Part shown: one piece after another, positions 12,301 to 24,300 of the stretch
Layout of the letters: each line of letters opens with the position of its first letter
How positions within the stretch are numbered: the first letter of the stretch is position 1
Assembly: GCA_034336665.1 (NCBI GenBank)
Contig: CM067570.1
Location: 19,172,502 to 19,236,501 of the forward strand
Source of the DNA: Luscinia megarhynchos
Lineage: Eukaryota > Chordata > Aves > Passeriformes > Turdidae
Direction: 5' to 3'
DNA: 64,000 bases
The notes under the pieces: generated by a model
Told to the model about the DNA's origin: nothing
Seen by the model: only the letters and a program-made list of their open reading frames with translations
Database searches by the model: none
Made by a program: the position numbers and the translations under genes

Positions 12301-15300
12301 ATAAAATGCTGTTGATAGCTTACTGCTTGAGCTTTGTGTTTAGGCCTGTTTGATCTTGGCAAGATACTACTAACATCTAATAATGTAGAATAGTCTTAGA
12401 TTTCTTGAGGCTAGGTAAGTTTAACCTTATATTGGAAATGTTTTTGAAATGATTAATAGCATTTTCTTGTTGTTGTTGTGAAAACAAAGGAATATGTAAA
12501 TGGTGGGATCCTGAAAGATACATAGCCAGTAGATGATACAATCTCTGTGTCACTGTTTGTTTTGTATCTATTGTATACAGCACTTCAGATTACTGTCTGC
12601 CAGATGTAGTGAAGTACAATGGATATTGCTTTTGCATGTTCATGTCAGAAAAATAGACAAAATCTCAAGTTGGGAGATGGCATGAAATAGATTGAAACAT
12701 AAAGAAGGTACCTGAGAGGTAGCTGGGTCAGAATCCCATATTTATATTTTATATCTCTTAATTGCCCAGCCTTCTGAGGAGGAGAGGGTGAGATATTAGT
12801 GAATTTCATGTTCAAAACCTTGAAGAAATATCTTTCTGCTCTGGATTTGGTATATGTATCCTTAATTTGGTACTGCAAGCAAGAGTAGTATAAGATAGAT
12901 CTAAATGGGCTCTGTCATTAATGTAACTGCTCATATGCTCATAGCAAGTTCTGCTGGCAAACAGGGGTATGTGGCTTCTGGATTTTACCTAATAAATCCA
13001 GATAAAATGCACAATGAACATAGGGATGTGTGGACTTACCTGTATTCACCTCTGTGACATAATGAGTTACTTTGGCCAACAGCGCTCAGTAGACTTGAAT
13101 AAAGGCATTTAAATGACATAAAGATAGTGAAATCATTACTATTGTAGAAAAACTAAGGAAATAATAGTTGGGTAACAGAACTGTAAGTTAAACTAGAGTA
13201 AAGCCAGTTGTTAGTTGTTTTGGTATGGATATGTCCCTTTTGTACTTGGCTTTTTTTGCAGTTGCACATAACAGACGTACAAAAATATAATATGCAGGTT
13301 TAGTATTTAGCTGTCCTAATTTTCAAAACATTTTGGGAGTGGAGAAGAATCTTTTAAGTTTCATGCTGTTCTTCCCAGCTTCAAATATTTTCCATAGTTT
13401 TAGAAATGTGTGCTGTTTATACTTGTATTTATGCAAATTAATAATGGTAATTTTTTCCCCAAGAACTCAGGGACAGCTCAAGTGTTCAGTTTGGTCGCAG
13501 AACGTAGAAAGAAATTTCAGGAGATCATCAATCGGAACACCAGCGAGGCAAATCAGGTGGTTCGGCCCAAAACGTCGATGAAATGGTCAGCGCCTGGTGC
13601 AACTCCCCAGTTAACCACAGCCATTCTAGAAGTCAAGGAAAGCATACTGTCTTTGCTGATTAAATTGCATCACAAACTCTCAGGAAAACAAAACTCTTAC
13701 TATCCCCCATGGCTGGATGATGTGGATGTTTTAGTCCACCCAGAAATTCCAAGATACTCTCACGGAGATGGAATGACGGCGGTAGAAAGAATTTTACTGA
13801 AAGCTGCTGTACAGAGCAGATTGAATAAACGTATAATTGAAGAGATATGCAGGAAGGTGACGCCTCCTGTACCACCAAAAAAGATTAGTTCTGCAGAGAA
13901 GAAAACTTTGGATAAAGAAGAAAGGTAACATTAATAACAAGATAAAGGGGCAGTAGAAGACAGTGTATGTTGTTCATATATTGATTGATCTTTAGGATTT
14001 TATATTTTACATACTAAAAGAGTCTTAATTCTACAGTTCTCTTTATTTGATTTGAATATACATTTTGATTTACATGGGTACTGAGGAAGAATCTGTACCT
14101 TGCTATTTTAGATCTTTACATTAAAAAATTTTAATAATAATTTTATGTGATATACATGCTCACCCTTTATGTTGTCATTTATAAAACTCATACATACAGA
14201 GGTGTAGAATTAAGATTGTTATCTTTTGTGGCCTAACCTGAAGATGTTAGAATTTTTATTTGTCTGTTCATTTACATGCACACATCACACCATGATTGTT
14301 TTGGGGTTTTGTTTACTATATATGGGATTAATAATTCTATCTTTTCTTGCTTGTCTGACCCATTCAATTTTAAAAGTATGTTTTTAATTTTTAAAAAATA
14401 CTTATTTAAAAAAGAAAGTTCATATTTTCTTATATTGTGGCCTGAAAACTCTCATGTCACATATCTGTTTAGGGCTGAATTTCTTTGTTTTAAAAAGGTT
14501 TGGACAGTTTGGAGTTTAATTTGGGACATAATGAGTCCTGAAAGTCCCCAGAATACTAGCAGTATTGAATCTGAATGCAGAGACCCTGCTTCTCTTGGGC
14601 TTTCAGCAAATGTTGTGTTGGCATGAGAGTCCTATGGAAGAGGAATCAGCTAGGAGATGGCAACTAGAGCTGACAAAGAGGTGAAATCTAGAAATGACAG
14701 GAGTAGCGTTGAAACTGGGATGGAAGGAGAAACCTTGTGGCCAGTGTACCAGTGGAAAAAAGAGAAGATGCCAGGGCAAGTGATCAGTTGATGTGGTCAG
14801 ACTCAAGCCAACAAGCGGGGATGTTATGAAGATATATGGAGAACTGCGTGGTCAGGACAAAAATAAAGAAGAGTACCAAATGTAAAAATGCAGTTTTTAG
14901 TGAAAATCTCAGTGGGGAAGAATGGGGTCTTGAGAGTTGGTAGGAGAAGGAGAATGTGGAATAGGAATGCCAATGTCTGGAGGGTATGAGACAGAGGTTG
15001 ATGTTTGGGGGATGTCATAGACTCAGCTGCAAAGAAGAGTTGGCTGGATTGGGAAGAGACTGACACTTGGCTGGTGCAACAGGCTGGAACATGGGGTTTG
15101 AAGGGAGTGGACAGTGGGTAGTGCTAGAAGGCTAGGGCATAGAAAGTGGGGAATTCAGGTCAGAGTACTTACCACAGTAGCTGAAGTAAAGAGGACAGAC
15201 TGGAATGGACAAGAAGACAATTGAATACTTGTTCATGCAATATTTTGAAGCATTTATGAAACCAGAATATGTAGTTGCGGTTCTAGAAATTTGAGTAGAA

Positions 15301-18300
15301 AAGTGCAGTCATCTGACTCAGTTGGTTTCTGGATTGCTCTTATTTTTCTGCTATTTTTGTTTGTTTTTTAATTTCAAATTTTTCATTAAAATCTCTCTGA
15401 TATGTCCAAGGCCTACACTGTACTGGAAAATGAGGATATGGCAAATAGATATATTTGTATGTTACATACTTTGCAAAGTAAAATTGTTTTTGCCTTGGTA
15501 GTGGTTATTAAATAGTTTAATTTTCAACATTGCTTGTAATAGTTCATTTAACAGAGAAATAGTCAAGGTTTAGCATGAAAAATTGCTAATCAGAAAAAGC
15601 CAGAATGAATAGCTGCTTTAGATAAAATACAGCTACATTTTGGGCACCTAATCATTAGTATGGTACTCAAAAGTGATAGATTTATGTGCAGGAGAAGCAG
15701 GGGCATGGATGAAACAAGTAACTTTTCATATACTAAAGGAAAAGGTCATTCCATTCCCTCTATAAATGGATGTGATATTTTCAAGGATCTCTGGGGGACA
15801 CACTAAGTTTTTTGTTAAGTTTGGGTGCTAAAGCAATGATTCAAATTAATGTTTCCCAATTTTTTGTTATTCTGAGTGATTATTATCTTCTCAAATTTAT
15901 AATGGTATTGGTGTACCCATGAACTTTATTGAAGGACAATGTGATAACTGAAATGACTAAACCCATAGAGTGACAATGTTCAGCCAGGCTGCAATTTTTA
16001 CTGTTTCCATTGTTTTTAGTATTCCCCCCAATTCCAGTTATGTATCAGTGAAGACTGAGCAGACTGTGAACATTAAGCAATGGCCTTTTTTAGCTTATTT
16101 CAACATATAATGCTATCACTCAGGCAGTGGATTGTTGCCATAGAAACTGAAATGCAGAACTAGAAGCAAGCTTGAGCTGCTTGCAGTATTTTTTCAATTG
16201 CAGTGTCATATTCCCATGGGCCATCATGGAAAATTACTGAGCTGTACTGAATCTGTCAGAGTTTGTTTATATCTTCTTATTAAATGCATCTATTTACAGT
16301 TACTCTGCTTTTAGTCGAGGTGTTTATTGAGAATTTTCCCGGGAGAAATAAATAAAATCAAGTCTAATGAATGCTCTGGTCTGATCCTCAGAATAATAAA
16401 TCTTAGTGATGTTAATAGAAGTTATTTTGAGAAATGGTGACTGTACAGTGTATCAGAAAAATGGGCAGAGATATTTGGGTCTTTCAGAGGCCTCTAAGAA
16501 AACAAGCTAGAAGCTTTGACTTATAGACAAGTGACCTCAAGTTACACTGTATGAGCTGCTTTGGGCCTGTGCATGCCAGTTCCTGTGCCAGGACATTGAT
16601 AACCAGACAGTGCTTGAGAATAAAGAGGACTCACCCAGCAGGGTATCAGATGCTGAGTGATGTTTTTAAAGCCCGTGTTAGTTATCTGAATAGTCTATGA
16701 GCAGTGGAAAAAATGCACTGTAAATGCTGATGCACAAAATTTGTAGCTATGATAGAGCTTCTGTAGCTGCACTGAGGAGGTGCTGTGTAAACCCCCTCAG
16801 CTGAGGGCATTTTCTGTATGCTGAGCAGCCGTGGTGTAGGGCTTTTGATTGCTTTTCCTACTTCCACTCTCCTATTTCCTTTATTTGTAAACTCACATCA
16901 AAGTATGGAAAATTAATGTCTATTTTCTTTATCTTTTTACATCCATCAATATTGCTCTACCCACTGCAGTATATATTTGTATAGGGAGTTATATATCTGG
17001 TCATACAGCCTTGTACAGGTCACTGATACAGTTTAAATGGAAGGATATACAAGAGTAAGTCTCTAATGTTTTTCATTTATAAATCCAGAGCTGTGACAAA
17101 CAACGAGGAAAAGTTAATGAAGTCAGCTTGGCTGACTTTTAATCTGAGTTTTTAATCTGGACACAATCTAAAAGTTCTTTAAATCCCAGTATAAAAGCTG
17201 TTGGTAGCCAACAACAGTGTCTTGGGTGGAAGTGGGGGAGAAGGAACCACTGTGAGGAGGCTTACTGGAAAATAAGTTATTCATAATTGTTTCCCATGTC
17301 ATCAAGCTTGATCTCAAAAGGGCGTTAAGTAGGCTTTTATTATTCTTGTTATCATTAACTTGCGAATGTTGGTTTCTCACAGAAGTGCTCATTTTTGTAC
17401 AAATGACATTGTTCTCTCATTTTCTTCCTATGTGTAACAGATGAAGTGTCAAGATTAGGGTTTTGAGTTCCTTTTCTTGTGATGTTATGGCCTAATCTGT
17501 TAAAAGATCTGTGGTGAACACCTTTGAAGGGTGTTTTAGGACAGGATTTTATTCTGTTTTTTCAGACTCAAAAGAAAGTAACACTGATTTCTTTAAAAAC
17601 CCTGCTTTTGAAAATCAAAAGATTCCCTTTTTAGGCTTGGAAATTATTCCTTTAGATCAACCTTAATTTGGAATGATGCTGTTTAAGGTGGTAATTGTAA
17701 TCAGCTTGACATTTTAAAGTTTTCTTCTGCTCCCTTATGTATGCTTATTTTTTCTTCTTCTCCCTTCTTTCACATAGACGACAGAAGGCCAGAGAAAGAC
17801 AACAGAAACTGTTGGCTGAGTTTGCCTCGAGGCAGAAAAGCTTCATGGAAACTGCCATGGATGTTGGTAAGTTGTTGTGTGGTTGAATGTTTGCTTTTAT
17901 GTCTTTTCTTATATGTTAGTATTAAGCTTTCTACTCTGTTTAAAAAAAAACAAAGACACACAGAGAAAACACCCAACCATCAACTACTCTAACCAAACAG
18001 GAAACCCTCCCCTCAGATTCTACTTTTATATCCACTTGTTAACTTTAGCTTCTTAGGGAGCTTAACTTTGTTTTTGGGCAGATATTACTGAATAAATAGA
18101 TTAAATCTGTAACACATTATTATTCCTAGTTTCTGTTAATATACAATACATGAAATTATTAAATATGTGATATATTTTAAAGTATTTACCTTTAATATAA
18201 AATGTCCCCAAATTAGTTTGTATTTTAAGATTGTATTTTTCTTTAATATGTAGTAATCAAATTCAAGATTACTTTTCCATAGAGCCTCAGAGTTCAATAA

Positions 18301-21300
18301 GGTGAAAATTTTGCCTTTTAAATGTATTTATGGATCTAAGGAAAGCGTAATTTTTAGATCATCTCAGTTGCTATAAGTGATAAGGTATTCTATTTCAAAT
18401 ACTGGCTTTACAGCATAATCAGGTCAAGTAACTGGGAAACTCTGATTCTTAAGTCACTTAAATTTTGAATTCTTCATCTTGCAACTTTGAAATTGATGGA
18501 GTGTATATATGAAATCAGATATCTGTATAAATATATATATATATATGGATATAGATGTACCTGTCAATAGCTATATAGCTATATCTGCATAAATGCATAA
18601 ATATTCATAAGTATTTCCATGCGTAAGTTTTATAAGCTATGTTTTAAAGATAACTGCTTTGCTTTGGGGATGAATCATGGTAACTAAATCAGTAAATTAC
18701 ACAGCATTTATTTTTTTGAAGGACTGTGAACACTTAGCTTTTAGTTAATTAAGATTAAATTCTCAGATAGGCAGACCTGGGCCTTTGTGTTTATGATTGT
18801 TAAAAAGTTCTTGGGCATGCAAGATTTAAATCACTTGCTTCTTAGTCTTTAAAGAATTAATAACTTCAGATGCCTCAATGTAAAATGTAGTGTTTGTTGT
18901 CAATTATACCAGCTCATGCACAGCACCAAATAGAATCAACTTTGCATTTTCATTAACCGTTTTCAGTGTCTTCTATGTTGTCATTCCATTTCTGACTTTG
19001 TTATGAAAATACATTGGAGTAGTACTAAAGTCCAGTACTAGCTTTTATGTTCTGACTGGCATTAAAATAGCTCTCAGAAAGTAAGTTCATATACCATTAT
19101 AGTGCATAGGGTTTGTTTAAAAATCTAGATTAATTTTTGCCAGGAGTATTTTCTTCAGCTTGTTGAGTCTGAGTGGTTTGTTTAGCTGTGAATGCAGTCT
19201 CTATATGTATCATACAGAAAATTACTGAAAATGTTGCAGAAACTATCATTACTCTAATTTTAAAGCACAAGACACAGTAAACTGAAATGAGTCTTTCTGA
19301 AGTGATTAAGTTTAAAACTACTCTTATGTAGTTCATAGGTTTACCCTGAATCATAGCATAGCAGTGCTGAAATAGCTGTTTGAAAATTAAAAAATCTTTT
19401 CATATTAAAATCAGTAGGAATTCATTCCCCTCTCGCACAAAGTCTGTTACCTATTACTTTTCTTATAGATTGAAGGCCAGCAGTAGGTTTATTTCCTAAT
19501 TTTGTTCACTTGTTGTAACAGTAATAATACTGTCAAAAATGCAGGGGTGGTGAGGCCTCAGCTCCCTTGTTTTGTCACTGTTTCAGTTGGTATCATCTGG
19601 ACAAGTTTTTATTATTATCATCATCATCTTTTAAACATTTCATTATGGAAAGTAGATGAGACTCACTGGTAAGATATGAGAACTGTAATTGATTTTGGGT
19701 ATAGCATTTAAAAACTTCATAATACCTTTCTATTGACAGAGTAGAAGCCTGGAAATACTCTGAAAATAAATGTGCCTGGGAAGATATAGGAATAATGGAG
19801 AATAGCCAAAGCTTAAAGATTATTTTATTATAACCCATATACTTCTTAGTTTCTCAAGTGTTTAATAAAGTACACAGAGGCACTGTTAATCCCCTGAGGG
19901 TTTCCTCTTTGATTGTTGGGATTTTGCAATGAATGTGGCTTAAAAGGAAGTTACTTAATTACATGTTAATTATTCAATAGTAAATGTGTCTCATTTTACT
20001 AGTAGAATTTATTTATTTGAATTGACATACACAAATTCATCTGAGATTCTGAAAATAAAGGTTGGCATTTTCCTTCACATAGTTACTGTAGGAAAAAAAT
20101 CCAATTATGTAGCACTTTCCATTTGTGCTCCCTGTTTCTTTCTGTTTATATTCTGTGACATCTGCAGAACTGCATTGCCATTCAAGCTTGCCTGGAAGTA
20201 ATTAGGTGAAATTTAGAAACAGTTATGTTAATGAGCTAGGATAGAACAGCATCCACTGTGCTGTCTTTAGCTGTTAGACTGCAGGATAAACAAAAAAAGG
20301 AGAAAACTAAACCAAGAAAAGTGTTCTAAGAACAACATATAGAGCTCTTGAGGTGTCTGAGGGACTGTCCAGAGAGCCAAAAATGTGATGCTGGTTTCAG
20401 CTCCAGAGGTCTTCCTGCTCCTGGTTATAGCTCCTGGTTAGAGCTCCTCTGAGCTCTTTGAGAGCTCTGCCTCAGGGTTTATCTGTGTGGAACTCTGTGC
20501 GAGAGATTTTTGAAATCTTCATAACCTTCACAGGGGACTTGCTAAGAACAAAACTAAACCACTCAGTTCTACATTAACAGTAGCCTTTAACAAATTACAG
20601 TTATATTTGTAAAAATATCTGTCTGAATTTTATAAAAACAAAGTATTATCTGTTCCAGGCAAGCTGCTGAACTACTTACCATATTAAAAATTTGTAAACT
20701 GCAGATGATCTTTTATGGCTTTCTTACAATGTGTTTCTTAGCAGGATGTCATTTTGTCCTTCATGAAACATTCCTTAGTTAGACTGAAAAAGAAGCTGAG
20801 AGTTTTAATGCAAGGTGACATATATTTCCTAACACTCAATCTTCTGAACCCAGATAGAAAAATAAATTAGGTACTGATCTCTTGAGAATATATATGCTGG
20901 GTCAGGGCAAAGAATATTAGCATACTAATGGTTGCTTTGATACCAAGGGGCTGCTTTGACACGATGTGTACAGCAGGACAAATGTTGACTACAGTCAGTG
21001 GAGATTGTGAACTATATTTACTGTGTTTACAGAGCCCTTTTGGTTTTGGGGTGTTGCTGGGTAGAGGAAATAATGGAATACATCTTTAGCCCTGGAGAGT
21101 AGAAATGAAATTGAATTCAGGTAGCAATGCATTCTGCAGTACATCAGTGTGCTAGTTTTTAGCAGATTGATCAGTAATTTGTTAGGAGATAGGGAGTGGT
21201 AGATTTTTGTAACTTTGTGTCTCTACTTCCATTGGTACAAAACTAAACAAAGAGCTAAATAATTAACTTTTTAAAAACTCTTGGGAGCTACAACGTTTAG

Positions 21301-24300
21301 CTATTCCTTGGATTTTTGTCTCAGTTCGAATTTGTCCATCCTCCTTCAGTGTTTTAAGGTTCATATTTACTCAAATTTGTGAAATAATTCGTAAGGACAA
21401 AGAAGAGTTCCAGAGCCCACTGTATGGGGATGAGGTATGCTACAACATAAGACAAATTTCATGACAGAAACTTGGTGAACTGATACCAGTACCGTGTGTC
21501 TTACCTTGTATTTTTCATTGTCTCCTTCACACACTGACATCATTAGGACAAGTCTGTGAAATGAATTAGGTTAAATCTTTGGAGCTATTTTAAATGAGTA
21601 ATTGAGGTTTATCAGAGTCCATTCAAAAAGAAGTGAGGGGTTTTGTTTGGTTATGGTTTTTCTGGTATGCTTACTTATTAAGAGATTTTAATTTCTTGCC
21701 AATATCCCTTTGTTTTCTTTTATTAGCTCATGTGCAGAATTTTTATTAGGAAGTTTTCCTTGGTGCTAATAGCTCACTTTCCTTGAAAGGTTATTGTTTG
21801 CCAGAGTAGCCAGCTACATCTACATCTAAGTAGCTGTGAAGGAAACATGCAGTTAATCGTTGAGCTCTAAAATTAAATTAGCCTGATTTTTATGTGCCTG
21901 TTCCCCATAGGCAATATTAGAAATTGCATATTGAACTGATTTTAAACACCTTTTAAATCCTGACTTCTGGGGTTTTTTCCCTTCAGGTTAAAAATACACA
22001 GTTTATGATGAATGAATGAATGGTATTTTGTAAATTAAATATTGACAGATTTTGACGACTTCCATTGAATTGCTCAAAAACAGATTGATACATTGTATTC
22101 TCTTTCTGTGCTTCTGAAAAATATTGAATGGTTGCATATTTTCTGTTGTATTGACAATATTATAGATAAAGAGGGAAAAGAAAGCTGAAACTCTAGTCCT
22201 TGTCAATTTGTGCATTTGATACATAGGTGTACATGATCATGCATTACACAATTGAGGTGATGTTAAATATAAAAAGAAGCATTTAATGTTTACTTCCTCC
22301 CTTCTGTGCTACCATTTACTTCTAAGTTTCCTGGATTTTTGGACATTTGCAGTTGATGTATTGTGCTTTTTATTTCATTGTGCATCTGGCTTCCACTAGA
22401 TGGTGATAGACATGTGTACAATATTAACAACTGCATGTCAGTGAAGATCAGGGTTCATTTTCATACGACCCTCAGTAACTGACTAGGAAATCAATTCTTA
22501 CCAAAACAGTGAAATTTTGATTCAGCCCTATGAGCAAGGTCATTGCATGGAGCTTTTTATAGCAAAGAAATATTCTGCCTGGCATCCAACAGGACTCTCC
22601 TTATGGCAGCAGCCTCCTGTGCCAAACTAGTAGTAGACTTTCAGAAGACAGCAGTTCTCCTAAAAGCAGTTCTGCATGAGACTGTTGCTGCACTCAAGAT
22701 TTTTGGATTCTCTGTCCAGTACCTCAGCCTACTTAATCAGAAGGGGAAAGGTTTGAAGGTAGGGAGGAAGTGTTTTCCTTTAGAAAAATTATGTTCAAGG
22801 AAAGACACAACCCACGTATTCTATATGAGAGGCTCACTGTATGTGTTCCTGAGCAGCCAGGAGTGGATCATGTAGTCCTAAGGTGCATTTCTTTCAAGCC
22901 AATAAAGAATTCTTAACTTTAATTGTGACATAGCATAAAATGGCATGCCCTGAAATCAGCACCACCGTCATGTGATTAAAGCTATGTCAAGTGCAATGGC
23001 TTTGATACTTCAGAGCTGGGTCTTAGCCTTGAACATTTCTGTGCACCTAGGAAGGAGCAATGTGATCCATGGAGAAAACAGATTTTTCTTTCAAATAGTT
23101 GTTTCAGTCAGCTGTGTGAGCAAATCTGGTTTTACTAGAGAGTGTTATTGTTGCCCTTCATCCCTCTATATTCAAAGTTTTCAGTAATATATCTAATGAA
23201 GTAGAAGTTAGATCTCTGTTTTACAGAAGTTTTAGACATCAAGTTTAATACAAAACTCCAACGAAACATTTAATTCCACAGGGAGTAATTTTGCCTATGG
23301 AAAAACATGTACTTCATTTTGTAGTCTTCTTGGAAGCAGAAAGGTTTGTTTCAAGCAGCTGACAAAGTTTTAGTTATAGATAAACTAGAGAAATTATATT
23401 ATAGTTTTTATGACTACCTCAATGCAGATGGATTGCACATACTCAGATGAAAATCCTCGATTGGATTTCTTTACTTCTGTTTAATCTAAACTTTCCTATT
23501 TGTTTTTAGAATCCCCAGACGCTGATACTGCCATGGAGGTAGCTACATCCGAACAGCATGTTTCTGAGGCGATATATGACTGTGTTATTTGTGGGCAAAG
23601 TGGCCCTTCTACTGAAGACAGACCTACAGGGCTGGTGGTACTATTACAAGCATCTTCAGGTATGAATGTGTGGCTTGTAGGAAAAGCAGTGATTCTGCAG
23701 CTTTTAGTGTGTGCATAAATCCTGTTGTATCTCATCAAGTCTGGAAGCACAGGAAGCACTATTTCTTTTGTGGATGGTCCTCTCTGAGACACACAAGGAA
23801 CTTTTTAGAAGTTTGGGGAACGAACAAACAGTTTAATTCCCTCCTAATTTCTATTAGCTTTTGCAAATGCAGCAGTGCATTACAAACCTGCAGGAAAATC
23901 AGTACTGCAAGGAAAAAAAAAATTAAACAGCCGTCAGTGTGTCTGCATGTAGATACAAGTGTTAGTGAACATAGGTTATATATTATGTACAAGTGCAAAA
24001 GAACAACTTTCAGTATTTAGATTCTTGAGTTAAATTTTTACTTTTTAGCATCAACAAAGTGCACTATAGAATTGCCAGATTGTTTTCTTAATTGTTTAGC
24101 CTGTTGTTCCCATTGCATTGTGTGTTGCTGCTTTTCTTCACGCAGTGTTGGGGCAGTGCCGCAATAGCACTGAGCCGAAGAGGCTCCCCACGACTGAAGA
24201 GGAGCAGATCTACCCCTGGGACACCTGTGCGGCGCTGCACGACGTGAGGCTCACCACCCTGCAGCGCTACTTCAAGGATGTAAGGGTTTCATGCCAGCGA

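Larger units (their letters stand above)
13925..17777 (+). other. UBR3: UBR3 intron 13 of window (3.9 kb)
   Basis: GT-AG intron (gtaaca to tttcacatag). It holds a purine-rich, G-rich block at about 14625-15200 and an RFX-type X-box at 16134-16147 inside a stretch that looks conserved. Open frames at 14276-14626 and on the minus strand have no family match that I recognise. Confidence 0.8.

Noticed and set aside
13410..13463. Upstream Met extending the open frame of exon 13
   Set aside because: The stretch is intronic and ends in a polypyrimidine tract and ccaag acceptor; the UBR3 protein joins exon 12 directly to NSGTAQ.
14276..14626. 116-codon open frame on the + strand
   Set aside because: AT-rich intron read-through with Phe/Leu/Lys-rich composition and no domain.
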